Below, one piece after another: positions 47,554 through 60,200 of a stretch of DNA of 64,000 nt (the stretch's first letter is position 1; each line of letters opens with the position of its first letter). Source of the DNA: Hawksworthiomyces lignivorus (Eukaryota; Ascomycota; Sordariomycetes; Ophiostomatales; Ophiostomataceae); assembly GCA_002917075.1 (NCBI GenBank), contig NTMA01000005.1, positions 1 through 64,000 of the forward strand. Reading direction: 5' to 3'. The translations under genes were made by a program, and so were the position numbers. The notes beneath the pieces were generated by a model. The model saw only the letters and a program-made list of their open reading frames with translations. It was not told the origin of the DNA and searched no databases.

Positions 47554-48308
47554 TCATAGCTCATCAAACAGCCGCACGAGCGTGTCATCGCTTTGGCCCG
47601 CAGCGGCGGCAGCACCGCCTCCCTCGCCTCTGCCAGCAGAGTCGTTGTGGAAGGAGAGGCTGAACTTGGAGGTCGCGGACGTCGTAGCGGCGAGGTCCGG
47701 GATGACGACATCAGCGGGCACCTGGATGGCGGTGCGGAGACGGGGCAACTCGGCCTTGGTAACAACGGGCGCGAAGTTCTCGCCGCCGCCGATGCCGCTG
47801 CCGCTGCCGTTCGCGGCTGATGCGTTGCTGCTTCCCTCAGCTATTGCCGCACCAGCGGCGACGGCGACGGCAGCCGCGGCCGCGGCGGTGGAGGAAGAAG
47901 TGGAGGAGGAGGCGTTCCGCGCGGCGACGGCGAGCAGAATGACGACGACGAGGACGGCGCCGGACATGATGACCCACAGGACCTTGAGGCGGGTGCGGGT
48001 GCGCTCCTGCCAGGCGCGGTCGGCGCGCTCCCAGCTGGTGACGCGGTCGCGCACGGCGTCCACGCGCGCGCCCAGCGCCTGCACGGCGGTGCGGCCGGCG
48101 CGCACGCGGGCGGCGAGCTCCTCGAGGCGGAGCTGCTGGTCAGCGGGCGAGGGCGCGGCGCTGGCGGAGGCGGCGCTGGCGGCGGAGGTGGCGGCGTGGG
48201 CGTGGGCGTGCGAGTGGGTGTGCGTGTGTGTGTGGATGTGGGTGTGAGTGTGGGCGTGGTTGTGCGCCTCGACTTTCTTATCACCGCCCTCGCCCTCCTC
48301 TTCTCTGC

Positions 48309-48343
<35 letters not shown>

Positions 48344-49413
48344 TCCAGCTGCGCCACCTGCTGCTCGACCTCTCGCGCAAATGTGGCCGCGTCCGCCGCG
48401 AACCGCCGGTTGGTCGCCCGCGCCGCCGTCGCCAGCGCGTGCAGCGCCAGCACCGTCCCCTGCAGCGCGCCCACCCGGCTCAGCACCGCCCCGTACGCCG
48501 CGTCTAGCCGCTGGCTCGTCGTCGTCGACAGCCCGTCCACGTCCGCCACCGCCGCCTGCAGCACCGAAGCCGCCCCGCGCCGCTGCGCCCGCTCCAGCCG
48601 CTGCAGCGCGGTGGCTGCAGCAGCGGCGGCCGCCGTGGCCGCGGCGGCGGCGGCTGTTGCCTGGTCGTCCGGCTGCTTTTCGGCCGCCTCGTGGGCCCCC
48701 GCTGCGCTGGCAGCTGCGGACGCCGGCACAGCGGTGGACGTCGGCGAGGCCGCCGCCGCGGCCGTCACGGCGGCCGCGAGAGCCACTATGCTCGTGGGGC
48801 GACCGTTGCTGATACTGCTGTTGTAGTGGTGGCGGCCGTGATGGTGGTGCTGCAGGGCCTGCTGGTCTTGTGGGTGTGGTTGTTGTGGCTGTTGTTGTTG
48901 CTGCTGCTGCTGCTGCTGGCGGTACTCCTCCGGAAAGTCTTTGCTGGTGCGTGCGCTTGGCCGCCGGCTCGACGTCCGGCTCGCGTTGCTCGACGGCCCC
49001 TGGTTGGTCGACGACCGCTGGATGTCGAGCGAGGCCCGGTTGCTCGACGGCGCCGTGGCCGGCACCCAGGGCGGCGCTGTCGCTGCCGCCGTCGTTGTCT
49101 TGGACAAGGGCACGCTGTGGGGGGTGAGAGAAGGCGAGAGAGGCGAGCCGATGGTCGTGTGTGGCGCCCGCTCGTCTCGGTTGCTGTGTCGGCGGCTGCT
49201 GCTGCCAGATTGCTGGCTCGGGCTCTGGCTCTGCGTATGTCTGTGCAGGCGGATGGGCGATGAGAGCTCCGACAGAGAGCGGGTAAAGTTGTGCCGCGGG
49301 CGCTGGGGAGACGGCGTTGCTGCTGCGGCTGATACTACTGCTAGCTTGTCTGCCGGCGCAGCTGCCGGGCTGCTGGCCATCCCAGCAACGCTATCTCCGT
49401 TGTTTTCTGGCAT
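47554..49413 (-). CDS. Unrecognised single-pass membrane protein with poly-Gln, His-rich and Ala-rich repeats
   Basis: Single exon, 619 aa from the first in-frame ATG (MPENNGDSVAGMASS) to TGA 47554. I do not recognise a family. In order: a Ser/Pro/Arg-rich N-terminus (FTRSLSELSSPIRLHRH), the short block TSKDFPEEYR, a poly-Gln run, His-rich QHHHHGRHHYN, Ala-rich helices, a helical stretch with QRLDAAYGAVLSRVGALQG, a Gly-Asp repeat, a His-Thr/His-Ala repeat, a probable coiled coil (QQLRLEELAARVRAGRTAVQ; RVDAVRDRVTSWERADRAW), then one membrane segment (VLWVIMSGAVLVVVILLAVA) and ~100 residues after it. No signal peptide is seen, so the long N-terminal part is probably cytosolic. The structured core looks like a helical bundle plus membrane anchor. 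Function is unknown. Low-complexity DNA makes repeat lengths uncertain. Confidence 0.8.
48195..48270 (-). repeat. CA-rich coding repeat (alternating His-Thr and His-Ala)
   Basis: On the coding strand, CAC/CAT codons alternate with ACA/ACG and GCC, giving about eleven histidines at every second residue. It is a CA microsatellite translated in frame, next to a (Gly-Asp) repeat coded by GGCGAC units at about 48309-48346. Confidence 0.85.
48891..48918 (-). repeat. Poly-glutamine (CAG/CAA) tract
   Basis: A CAG-then-CAA run in the coding strand of the membrane protein gene, giving about ten glutamines followed by Gln/Pro/His-rich sequence. Confidence 0.85.
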
Positions 49414-50232
49414 AGTTGCAATTGCTGCGGGATTTGTCGCCAGTCCAAAGACGTCCCCCAAAACCGAGTTTGCCAACAGGCTCTGTCTGTCCTGACAAGG
49501 GGCTGGCGGTCTTGGGGAAGAAAGAAATGCGGAAAGGAAGAAAACCTGAATTTGGTGGCGCTCTTGGGAAAGTGACGGTTGTCGTGACAGTCACATGAAA
49601 ATGGGTGCCCCACTAGTTAGCTGCTGCTGCTGTAACAAGGCATGTACAAAAACGGGCTGTGCCGCTCAGAATCGCATTAAGCACATTCCAGCTGCATTCG
49701 AGATACGAAAAATCAATAGTTTGCAAAAATTCTTAAAATACGAGAAATCGAGGTTCATCATGCAGATCAATGTTCGAAGGTTTTAATTCATGATGCTTTT
49801 GCAAATGCCATGCCTAACATATCTGCTCCCTAAACGCCCAATCGTCCTAAAATACCCTCGTATAGCAGCAGTACCAATGATGAAAAGAGAAAAAAGAAAA
49901 CAAGATCAGACATTTGCTAGAAATTGCCTTCTTCTACACAGAGACACTTGAAACAGATAAAATGTGCCCGACAGGAGACAAGGTCTGCCGAGGAGTTGTT
50001 TTGGGTACGGCATTGCTGGGCTGAAGGAGCCAAAGGACTGCGTGTCCGTCTGTGGCTGGCTCGGCTTATCTCACCGCAAGCACACGAGCACAGCGAAAAC
50101 AGACGACGTCAACACCGCACAATGCATACATGCCAATCCCTCGCACACAGGGCTGGACGTTCTCGAAGATTCTCGATCGCCGCGTGGCATCTTGTACGTC
50201 GCGATCGTGGGGGGAGTGAGATGCACGCCCCA
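49414..50232. other. Intergenic region upstream of the His-rich membrane protein gene
   Basis: 0.8 kb between two minus-strand genes, containing the promoter of the left gene and the cgr1 3' flank. The frame upstream of 49413 is open for 21 codons but has no ATG. Nothing else is evident. Confidence 0.55.
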
Positions 50233-50670
50233 TCATGTGTTCAGGAGCTTGTTTCGCTTCTCTTTCCGCTTTAACCGCTCCACACGCTTCTTGTGCATCT
50301 TCTCGGCGAGCTTCTCGTAGCGTACCTTCTCCTCCTTCGCCTGCTTCTTGTCGCGGATGGCCTGGACGCGGGCCTGTCGTGCGGCCTCCTTCTCGTCTTT
50401 CAGCTCCTTCTCCTTGGCCTTCATCGTCGCGCGGGCGATGCGCTCTTTGGCGCGCTGGGCGAACGACGTCAGGCCCGAGGTGGGCCGGAAGGCCTTTTTG
50501 GGCGCGTGCCATTGCTTGCCTGCAAACAAAACAAAAAAAAAAATTGAGCAGTTAGCATAGGGAACAGAAGAAACAGCTGTGGCGCGGAAGAAGAGCATAC
50601 CATTCTTGCGCAAGCCCATGGGCTTGGGCGCAGAGGCGTCAGCTGTCTCAGCAGATGCCACGCTGGACAT
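50233..50670 (-). CDS. cgr1: rRNA-processing protein Cgr1
   Basis: Small nucleolar protein needed for 60S ribosomal subunit (ITS2-related) processing. Exons are 50601-50670 and 50233-50519, giving 118 aa, close to the usual length of the family. The 81-nt intron has a GTATGC donor and a TTTTGCAG acceptor; it is stopless and in frame, so an unspliced 145-residue reading exists. The family block [19 protein letters not shown] spans the junction, which strongly supports splicing. The rest is a highly basic, Lys/Glu/Arg-rich single helix: [59 protein letters not shown]. Confidence 0.95.
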   Translation of the reverse strand: MSSVASAETADASAPKPMGLRKNGMLFFRATAVSSVPYANCSIFFFVLFAGKQWHAPKKAFRPTSGLTSFAQRAKERIARATMKAKEKELKDEKEAARQARVQAIRDKKQAKEEKVRYEKLAEKMHKKRVERLKRKEKRNKLLNT

Positions 50671-53600
50671 GATCGAAATGGAGAGACGAAAATCCTTTTT
50701 TGAATAGGATATGTGTCTTGCGCTGTGTCGGTGGAGAATGATCTTGCTTCGTTGTCGTTGATCCTTCTCACCCTCTCTGCTTCAGAATTTCTCACTATCG
50801 CTCACTGTAGATTTTTTCTTTCTTTATCGCCGAGCATTTTTTCGCATACAGAGGGGATTCAGTTCTGCCGAATTTCACCGCCTAAGCAGACGGACCTGCC
50901 ACGTCTCACCGCCAAATTGTTGAAAAGCCATTAGCTCGCCAGAGGCCTCACTTTATGGCGAGAATAGGCGAAGTTTCCTTTTCATATCCGCTGTGGAGAA
51001 CAAATCGACTACTGCCAGCGAGCAAGAACAGCAAACTACATCCAGACTATGTGGATTTAAACGGACCCAGTCTTGCGCCAAAATCGTGTTCGAATGCCAC
51101 CGCTCCGGCTCTAGTAGTCTGCCCCTGGGCGATGGAATGTCACATGTCGTCATCTTGAGGGGATGTACGAGTACTAGCACGACCTGTACTCGTGCCGAGT
51201 CGTCTGCTTACGTCTTCTGGTTCCTAGGCCTTCATTTTTTGTTCTAATTATACTCCGTACGGCTTTCATCATTCCATTTGACGCGGGTGTCGCATGCGCC
51301 AGTGCCTAACGTCGCATCTCGTTCTCTTTACCGTTGCCTGCTGCGGGACGACATACGGTGTGCTCCATTCTGTCATGTCATTGCTGTAGAGAGTCGGCTC
51401 CGTAGACGGAACCCTTTCATTAAACGTCTGCTCCACAGGTGGCAGTGTATATTTGATTTTTCGATCATTAAATTCGGACATTAACACTCGTAGGACGCGC
51501 ATAAGCGTGGCGCCAAGAGCTGCCAGAAATAATACGAAGTGCGCGAAGAATGCTAAGAAGCGCCAAAAAAGAAACACTAAGCATACGGGTCGATTAAGCA
51601 TGCTGCTAGCAGAAAGAGAAAGTTGGCGACCCAGAAATGAAGAGGACAGAATTACAGGAGCATGCTGTCGTGGCTTTCAGGAAAAGAGTTTCTTTTCCAG
51701 GGACCGCCAAGAGGTCAATCAGGATCCAGCGAAATACGACACAGCCAAATTTGCAGATGGGACGCTCACAATCTCATGGCGTCTCACATAATCCAGCAGG
51801 TTCCCAACAGTGGGATATTGGCTGTTCCCCTGTGCCTGATCAGCGGAGATTGGAACGTAGATCTCCCCGTTAAGAAAATAACAGGAGAGCATGTCGCTAT
51901 AGATAGATAGGCAGAGGCAGAAGCGTTCCTGTCTAAGGAGGGAAGCAGAATGTTAAATACGTGTACCTGAGCGAATGCCTTTTGTGTCTGACGTCGCAGT
52001 GACGGTTATCAGAGATGCCTAGCGATGGCAAATTACGGTCGCCAGACTCTAATTGTGCAGTCCTTCCTCCAGCAGGCGATCTGGCCCCCGAGCTGTTGCT
52101 TGGAGCGAGTAATTAAGCCTCATAGTGCAGATGAAGCGCCTTGCTAGGAGAAAATGGCCGTGTCTCATCACTCTTATTACTTGGCTTCTTTATTTTATTT
52201 TATTATTCTTGTTTCTAACGGGAAAATTGAAATTGAACTCCAATCTCCCGGGGGCGGACCAGCAAAGAGAGGGACCCAGGAGAAACAGACATTTGGGACG
52301 GCATCAAACGCTTGTGAATAGGTAGGGAGGAGTATATGGGACAGTAATATATATATTGCTACATGTATACATATAGTATGAAAGAAGTACAGAACTAATT
52401 ATTCTAGGACCATCAATATGTCATTTGGACGCATCTATTTTACAACAATTCTCCGCTGACAGGGTTTGGGGTGTTTCCTTCGCGAGCTCTCTAGCAGTGG
52501 AGATTGCTGCAGAAGAGCCAGCGGCAGCGTCTCAAAGAGATTGCCAATCTACGGATAGTAATTTAGTGTTTCGTCCGTTGTTTGTCGCGTATAAGTGTAG
52601 GGCCATATACTAAAATAAAGCGTACATTCGCATTCCTCGGCCGCGACAAAAATAGAGACGGGGGAAATGCGCTCTTTCGCAATATCTGGATTTATTTTGT
52701 CCCACGGCGCTCGTATCGTAAAACCTACATAGTGTGCAGAGGAGGGGAAACCACAACGACGGCAATATCGTCTTTCGTGCGATAGAGGAGCATTGCATCT
52801 TTGGATACATATTCGCACATTGCATTACATTACATGGCGCAGGGAGATTTAGGCGAAGGGAACGTGATGTATCTCGCAAAGGTCGCAGGTCCCATCTGCA
52901 GGTCGTGCATTATCAGGATGCAACATTTTCCAAAAGCCAGCGGCTGAGTGGTTCGGGACTGCAGAAGAGAGTTGGCTCTGCGAATAGGGAAATTTTTATC
53001 GACCACTTGACCCAAAAATGCGATGCTGTTAGTCTGCACTCCCGCATGGTGTTTGTTTGTTTGTTTTGCTGTTGCTACGGGTTGCCTTTCGCTGTGAGCC
53101 TTTTGCTCTCCACGCCCTCGTACTCGTACGAGCTGGGTAGCCTTTTTACTTATCTTTTTGGACCCTGCCCAACCGCTATAGGTTAACGTATGTACAAACC
53201 ACACAAGCCAAATCCACCCATCCACACAATATGCAGAGAGGGTGTCTGTGCGCAGTTCGATAAATGTGAAAAGAGAAAGTGTTAATCGGGTTCGGGGCAA
53301 GCGAATATGCGCAAGAGGATTTTAACGTATTCGGTCGTAAATTTGACTTTTTTGTGGTCGCTGGCGGCGCTGGAGGCGCTGGAATCGGCTCCTCTTCGCC
53401 TTTTCTCTGCTCCCTCTCATGGGCTGCAGGAGTCAGGGTGAACCATGTCTGCGGCGTACAACAGCTGAGAGTGGGCGAAGAGGAAGAGAAAACCTTGCAA
53501 AAAGCCAGGTCTTACACAGGGCAACTGACGAATTGCTGTTGAGTTTGGCTTTTTCGTCGGTGAAAGAAATGAGACATCTACTGTACGCCTCCAAGTCCCG

Positions 53601-54170
53601 AAAAGCTTCCCCGAATACTTGCTCGTTTGTTTTCTTTTTCCCTAAAACGAAACAACCAACTACACACGAGCATACACGTATACACGCCGCTTACTTTTTA
53701 GAGATACGATGGAAAGCGGGACAAGCGCCAGGTAGCGAGGCTGAGCACGCTCATGAAAGGTACTCTGATGGGGCCGGCTACCATTTGTTTTGAATCCGTA
53801 AACACTCTTGTCTCCATAGCAAAATCGTGCTCGGCAGAGATCGTCCTGCTTTCGGGCGCCGCAAGCTACCTTTGCAGATTGTACGAGCACTACTGCCCTG
53901 TTTTGCTAGTCAGCTCGGATTTATTTACGTCGTCCTCCACACAAGGCCATGTGCTCGCATCTCCCACTTGTGTCATATGAACTGATGTTGGATGGCGTAA
54001 GATATGGGTCGTGCTTTGTCCAGGCCCATACATATAAGCCTGTACCAACAAGGAGTATTACTTCTAAGAGGGAACGTTTTGCTACCTTTTTCGCTTTCAC
54101 CAAAAGCTTTCCCTCATGTGCTATACATACTTTAGCGCGATCATATATGAACGTAGAAAGCCTAGGGAAG

Positions 54171-54200
54171 CATTGGCAAGCATTGGCAATCATTGGCAAT
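54171..54200 (+). repeat. 10-bp tandem repeat, three units
   Basis: CATTGGCAAG, then CATTGGCAAT twice, in non-coding DNA. Confidence 0.85.
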
Positions 54201-56878
54201 CAAGGCATTTCGATAACAAAGAGACAAAGACAAGACCATTTTGCAAGGTGAACGAAAACAATGAAGAAACAATCTGTTTTCTTCTCCGTACGGATACATG
54301 AGGGACACAGGGCAATAAGTGCAGTTGCACTACGCCGTGCCTTTAAAGTGACCAGGGTCACCCCCAATTCTGCTTTCATCCCTTTGCCACCCCTGAGGAG
54401 CAAAATAAGCAGCCAATCATTTCCTGCACCACCCCCCTACCCAGGCGCAAGGGGTGAGGAGAGGGGGTGGGGAAACAGTGCTCAGAAGACGATGGGGACA
54501 GGAGAAAAGCAGGATGAAAAGTACGAAGCACGGTGGTACCCGTCTGAAGATACGAGGGTGAATTGCAGTCGTTTTATTGGCAAGGGTGTTTGTGGCACCT
54601 TTTTCAGGCACAAGGAACCAACCACGCGTCCTTGGAGAACACCCTCTCTGCGGAGCATCGATCCGCCTTCTGTCCCTGAACAAGCTGAGGCACTGCCCAA
54701 TACGGCCATATTGCCTGGTCCGCTGCGCGCTGGAAAGGAGAACGGAGCACTGGGATGCGAGTATCTTATCTGAGGCCTGAATTTATTTTTCTCTTATTGG
54801 GAAGTGCATTCGGACTGCGGTTTGTGGACAGCGAGATACGAACCCACCGAAGATACGCAGATGCACACATGCGGATAGAAATTTTTGACGAGTTCTTTGC
54901 GTGGCTTTTTGAGGCGTGCAATTCATCGCAGTGGCTACCCGGCGGAAAGCATCCAGAACAGCACGAGCGTACATAGAGCGAAAGATTGCCCAAAGCCAAA
55001 AGAGGAAAGACATCGTCTTGTCTCTTTCTTTCAATTTCTGGTGTCCGCGTAGCCTAATGCTCTTTGGCGTTACGGCTGATTGTGCTATTATTCAAGTTTT
55101 GGCTCGTAGCATGACGAGAAGGGCGCTATCTTGGTATCGAACGAGAACTTTTGTGCTCCACCTTTGTCTGCCAAGTTCCCTCTTTCCCTTCCCTTTGACT
55201 CCGTACATCCTCACACTTGTAAGAGCCCGCGAGCGTATTAGCACAGCTTTTCCTCAGGCCGTTCCTGTTCATTGCAGAAAACCAGTTCGTCCCTCTCCGT
55301 TCACCGTGACTTCCCGTTGTGCGCTACTGCGTGACTGCGTTAGTGTTGTTGACACTTTCCCTTTTCTACAGTACAGAGATCCCAGCTGACGCTCCTCAGT
55401 GGCTGCATCTTTCATTGCAATTCCACACCCTGACAGGGGTGACCAGCTTGCAGAGATGGGATGGGGGGCAGCGAGGGACCTGAGATGGAAGAAAGGAACA
55501 GTGTGCGAAAGTTTGTCGATGCGCGATTGAGCTCTGCTCCGCAACTGAGCCGTAATTAGCTCGTACATTTCGAATCTACTACGTAGTCGTAGGCTTAGTT
55601 ATGTGCGCTTCGTACACTTCGTAGCTGACGTCTTTGTTTCCCCTTCGTAAGATGGAACCCGATCGGTCCAACTGGGCAGCACAGCAGAGGACTCTGCTTC
55701 TCGTTCCTCTGTGTTCTTTCTTTTCTCCTGCCCTTCCGCTTTTTGCCACCTGCCGTTTGCTCCTGCCAGTCCAGTTATCAGCGGCTTGGCACCCAAAAAG
55801 CAGCCCGCTATTGAGAAGCATTGCAACCACACCACAGGCCTTTCCTCCTCTTTGCGGTCTGCTCGTGTGCATGTACGCGTGTGTACAGTAACATCAGGAC
55901 CACTAGGACCACTAAGCCAGGCTACCTCGCTACCTGCCAACAAAAACCTGTTGACAAGCTTATTTTCGCAGGCATAATAGCGGCCATCCCGCTGCGCGGT
56001 GTTGCCGTAGTACGAAGTACGAGCAGCTTGGCGCAGATCGTCTCACTGTGCTTTTTGCTTTTTGTGACTGGGTTTTCTTTAGCCGTCTTGGGCAGTTTCC
56101 CGTTGTTTTCCCTAGCGCTGCTTCTTTGCTTCCTCCCCTTCCCATGCCCTCACCCACGTAAGATATACGGCGTACGTACATTTTACTACCCTCCCCACCC
56201 ACCTAAACTGCCTGTTCTTGGGCTTTGTCCGGACGCTCCTTCCCGCTCACACTCTCATTTTGTCACTCGCCCTTTCCTACTGTCTACTATCTCCCCCCCC
56301 TTGTCCCCTCCGTTCCTGCCTATTTTCCATATTCCCCTTCCCTCGCTTTCTTTCATCTCCTCTCTTCTCTTTCTTGCATCTCCAAATCCTCTCGATCTCG
56401 TTAGCCAACGAGCCTTTCCTTTCCCTTCTATTTCCTTTCCTTTCCTTTTCTCTCCTCTTCTTTCTCTCATTCGAAAAGCGAAGCGGCGCGTGCTACCTCT
56501 CACCGTTGTTTTCTGCTTCTTTTATTTTTTTTTTTTCTTCTTTTGCTGCTTGTTTTCTTTCTTGCATGCTTCGTCTGCATGTCGCAATTCGGTTCGGGTT
56601 TTGCCTTCAGTTTGGTTTAAGCAACCTGTCTCTGGGCCAATTCCAGCATCGCGAGATTCCGTTTCTCTGCTGGTTTTGCCTGTCCGCTCCTTTTATTTGA
56701 ATTTGTCTGTCCCTTCTGCGCCTGTTCGAACCCTCTTATCTATCCCGCTTTACGTCTTCTCGTCGCTTTATGCAGGACATCTATTTCACGTAATTTCTGT
56801 GGTACAATTATTGCGATCTCGTCTGGTATCTTTTAGCTTCGCGACATCGTCTTCCTAGTCGTGAGAATTGAAATTCAG

Positions 56879-56939
56879 GTAAGCTAAGGCAACCTTTTTT
56901 TCTTCTTTGCCTCTTCTCTCCCTTCCCTCATTTTGGCAG
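56879..56939 (+). other. Candidate 5' UTR intron of the Ser/Pro-rich gene
   Basis: CAGGTAAGC donor at 56879 and a pyrimidine tract ending in TTTGGCAG at 56939 (61 nt), 330 bp before the ATG at 57271. The branch point is not clear, so this is only suggestive. Confidence 0.3.
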
Positions 56940-57270
56940 CTCTCCCTTTCTTCAACGGCTCTTGCCACTCAACAAAGGAATTCTTTCTCGCGTTCCTGGA
57001 CCCATTGAGAGCTTTGTCTAGTTTTTCTCTGCTCCCTGACTAGTCCTCTCCGGCTTACTGATATCCCGGTAGCTTTACGATACAATATCTTGAGCCTCAA
57101 TCCTTCTGCCCGGTTGCCGAAAATTTTTTTCGCTCGAGACGAATCGCGAACGCATAATAATAAGTCGGCACCTCTATTTCGGACTCACACTCGCGCCAAT
57201 GTTCCGGTGGTTTCTATAGGTTGCACATTGATTTCTCTCTGGTGCCGCAGAGCGGCGTGGATATAGAAAC

Positions 57271-60200
57271 ATGGCAACGGCTCTCGCCCTTGATCTTCCG
57301 CTTGCCCCTCTACCTTCGAACGCACCACCAACCACCATGGCGACCGCGGGTGAGTCCTTTGCGAAATCGTCTTCACCACGCCACATCCCGAAACCAGTCT
57401 CTATCCCATCGAGATTCGACGATTCCAATGTGTCTGGCTCAGTTCACTCTACGGGCTCTTCCGTGAGCTCCCAGGCGTCGCCCCGTACGCAGCATCCAGC
57501 ACCTCTACCGATTCCTGACTTCGTTTTCCCGGCGAGGGCCTCGACATCTGCACCGTCCTCTTATTCCCGTGCTACTGGGAGACGCCCAAAGTCTGTGGCA
57601 GACCTCCAGGAGCGCCAGCCATTCACGCTGCCGTCTGCCAATGGTGTTGCAGCTCGTCCATCGCGCTCGCCAGCTCTTCCGGACTTCGTTTTCAATCCAG
57701 GCGCTAGCCTTCCACCGACACCTGCCCATGCCTTCCTCAGTCCTCCGCAGTCGCCTCAATCCCCTCGCGCCATCCCGATCCGTCCTTCAGGTGGAGGCCA
57801 CAGGCGCGGAGGCAGCGAATTTGTTGGTGGAAGTCTTCGATCTGGGGAGGCTTTTACGCTAATGAGCACCAGCCCAACGAAGTCGGAGAGCGGTCTCGCA
57901 TCTCCAGCACTCTCTCCCGTGAATCACCAACGTGCTCCTTCGACTGATGGCAAACCTGCTAGTCCTCCTGCAGGTCCTCCAGCTGGTAGGCGTGGGCATG
58001 CCCATAGGCGATCGGCAGCGATTTCGAGCCACGATCTATCTGTGATCCTACAACCAACCAGCCCTCCTCCGGCTCGTGGAAGCAGTGCACCGTCCAGCCC
58101 GGCTGGATTTGATTTTGGTGGAAAGAGCCCATACGTTTTTCCTGAGACAAGCACTGCGGAGACTGCAAATGCAGCTCCCCCAGCAGAGGTTGAATTGCCA
58201 ACAGCAATGGACGCGGTCGACAACAGCCTCCAGCCCACGGTTGCACTGACACCGGCTCCTGTAGAGGAACACCAGCCTTCTTCTTCACCATCGAGAGCTA
58301 TCAACCGTACTAGGGTTGGCTTTTCCGACACTCTTGAATTTATCCCTCGGCCATTGTCCTTAGTTTCCAGCGATACATCCAGCACTATCACTGCTCGCCC
58401 AACGGGTGGTGGTAGCGGCGGACACTCTGTGTCTGGTAGCATTTCTTCTGTCATTTCCCTAAATGCATCTATTGCAGCTGGTATCGATCGGGAGACCACC
58501 ACCTCGCCAGTGATTCGAAGCCCCTCGCGGAGCTCTGCAGTGGAGTCGAGGCCTAGCACAGCGGGTGCTGTTCTCGACAGGACACAAAGCATTACGGCCA
58601 ACGACAGCGACGGGACATCTCCTCGGAGACGTAATTCAATTCCCCTTCTAGCGTCCATGCCTGCAGTGACATCCGATGCATCTGAGATGGCACAAGCACT
58701 TCCAAGCCCCAACAGAACACCCAAGCGATGGTCGTTTTTCAGCCTTGATCCGTTCATTGGTAGCAGCAGCCATAGTTCACCTACTCGGGCGCGGCCTACA
58801 AGCTCGTGCTCTGGCCAAGAGAGCCTGACTGCTGCTTTTGAGAAGACCTGCCCTGTTGGGGGAGGTTCCTCTACCCAGGCGCCTAATCAAGACCGCGCTA
58901 TTCGTGATGGTAATGGGGACGATGGCAACTTACCCCCACAACCCAAAACCGTCACTAGAAAACTGAGCAACAAGAAGAAGAAGAAGGTCAAGAGTTGGGG
59001 AATTTTGACGAGGAAATCCAAACCTCGCCGGAAGAGTCGCCGAGCACCTACTCCTCCTCCTCCCTCACATCCCGCTGATAGTGATGATGATTCGATGGAG
59101 GCACCAGCGCATCCTTCGACCGCTCTTGGTGAAGTGCGTGAAGGCCTTGTCGTACCACCACTAGTGCTTGTTAGCCCTGCCGACTCCTCGGCCGAGGTAT
59201 CTGAAGCACCGTCGTGGCAGCCTCCCCCGTCCCCTTCACTTTCACTTCCAAATGACGACGCCTCTTTTCCTATGATCGATCTTGATGCAGCTCTCGGTCC
59301 GTTCAATACACCTCTTCCCCGGAATCCGGAATGGGAAGCCGCGCAAAGAGCGGGAGGCTTGGCGAAGAGACAGCTGCACAGCGCTGCTGGCATGACGCGT
59401 TTCACTGGTCCTGGCATGCACTATTCTCACCGCCGGGCTGAGAGCGCACCTGAAATGCCGCCGTTCAATCGGGCTGGTATTCCCCGCTACAGCAGCTCTA
59501 CTGCTATGGCCGATGTGTTCGAAGAGGATGAAGAAGAAGAGGACTCAAAAGAGAGCATGCAGCAGCAGACTAGTAGCCAACAGAGCGACTCGAAGCCGGC
59601 TTCGGTATATTCCGTCTCCTCGTCGGCGAGCACGCCACCTCGCAAGCCTACTGAGATCCAAGAGCGGCCGCCTAGTATTGACATCCGCATTACTTCTACT
59701 GACGGCAGCGATGACATTCCTTCCGACAGAGTCTTCGACTTCTCCGCCGCCAACAGTGATGATGCCACTTCCTCCGGCGCATTGAGCCGCCGTGGGAGCG
59801 GTCTAAGTGGATTGAGCGACGACGACAAGACACAACCGAGCACAGGGTTGAAATCTGAGTACTCAGCCAGCTCTCTTCATGATGATGTGATTGTTGAAGA
59901 GGAGGCAAATGGTTTGTCTTTCAGCGACAATGACTGTGAGTTCGTGATGGAATCTTCGTCAGATTCCACCATCCACTCCCCTGGCCGATTGATGAAGGGC
60001 AAAGATCTGGAGCCGGTGGACGTGAGCCCTCTTCATATCCCGAACTCGTCCTCTCTGGCGCCATTGAGTCCATACTCGATGGCTCCTTCGTCTGCCTTCC
60101 CGTCGCCCCGGTCGCCGATGTCGTACGACGCCAACAGGATTTCGACTGCACCTTCTTCCGTCACGGAAGACAACTTTCAGTCGCTGCTGCTTGGCGAGCC

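Larger units (their letters stand above)
50671..57270. other. 6.6-kb gene-poor region
   Basis: No ORF that I can support. The longest frame (55821-56858, about 345 residues) is a translated pyrimidine tract rich in Phe, Leu, Ser and Pro and is not credible as a protein. A TACTCCGTAC motif lies at 51251, a three-unit 10-bp repeat at 54171-54200, and pyrimidine-rich DNA at 56090-56480 and 56880-56960, which may be promoter or leader of the next gene. No tRNA or transposon signature was seen. Confidence 0.55.

Noticed and set aside
54261..54773. 170-aa plus-strand frame in the right gene-poor region
   Set aside because: No motif, random-like composition, and overlapping frames on the other strand of similar length.
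55821..56858. 345-aa plus-strand frame
   Set aside because: It translates pyrimidine-rich DNA (Phe, Leu, Ser, Pro runs) and has no domain, so it looks like promoter or leader sequence.
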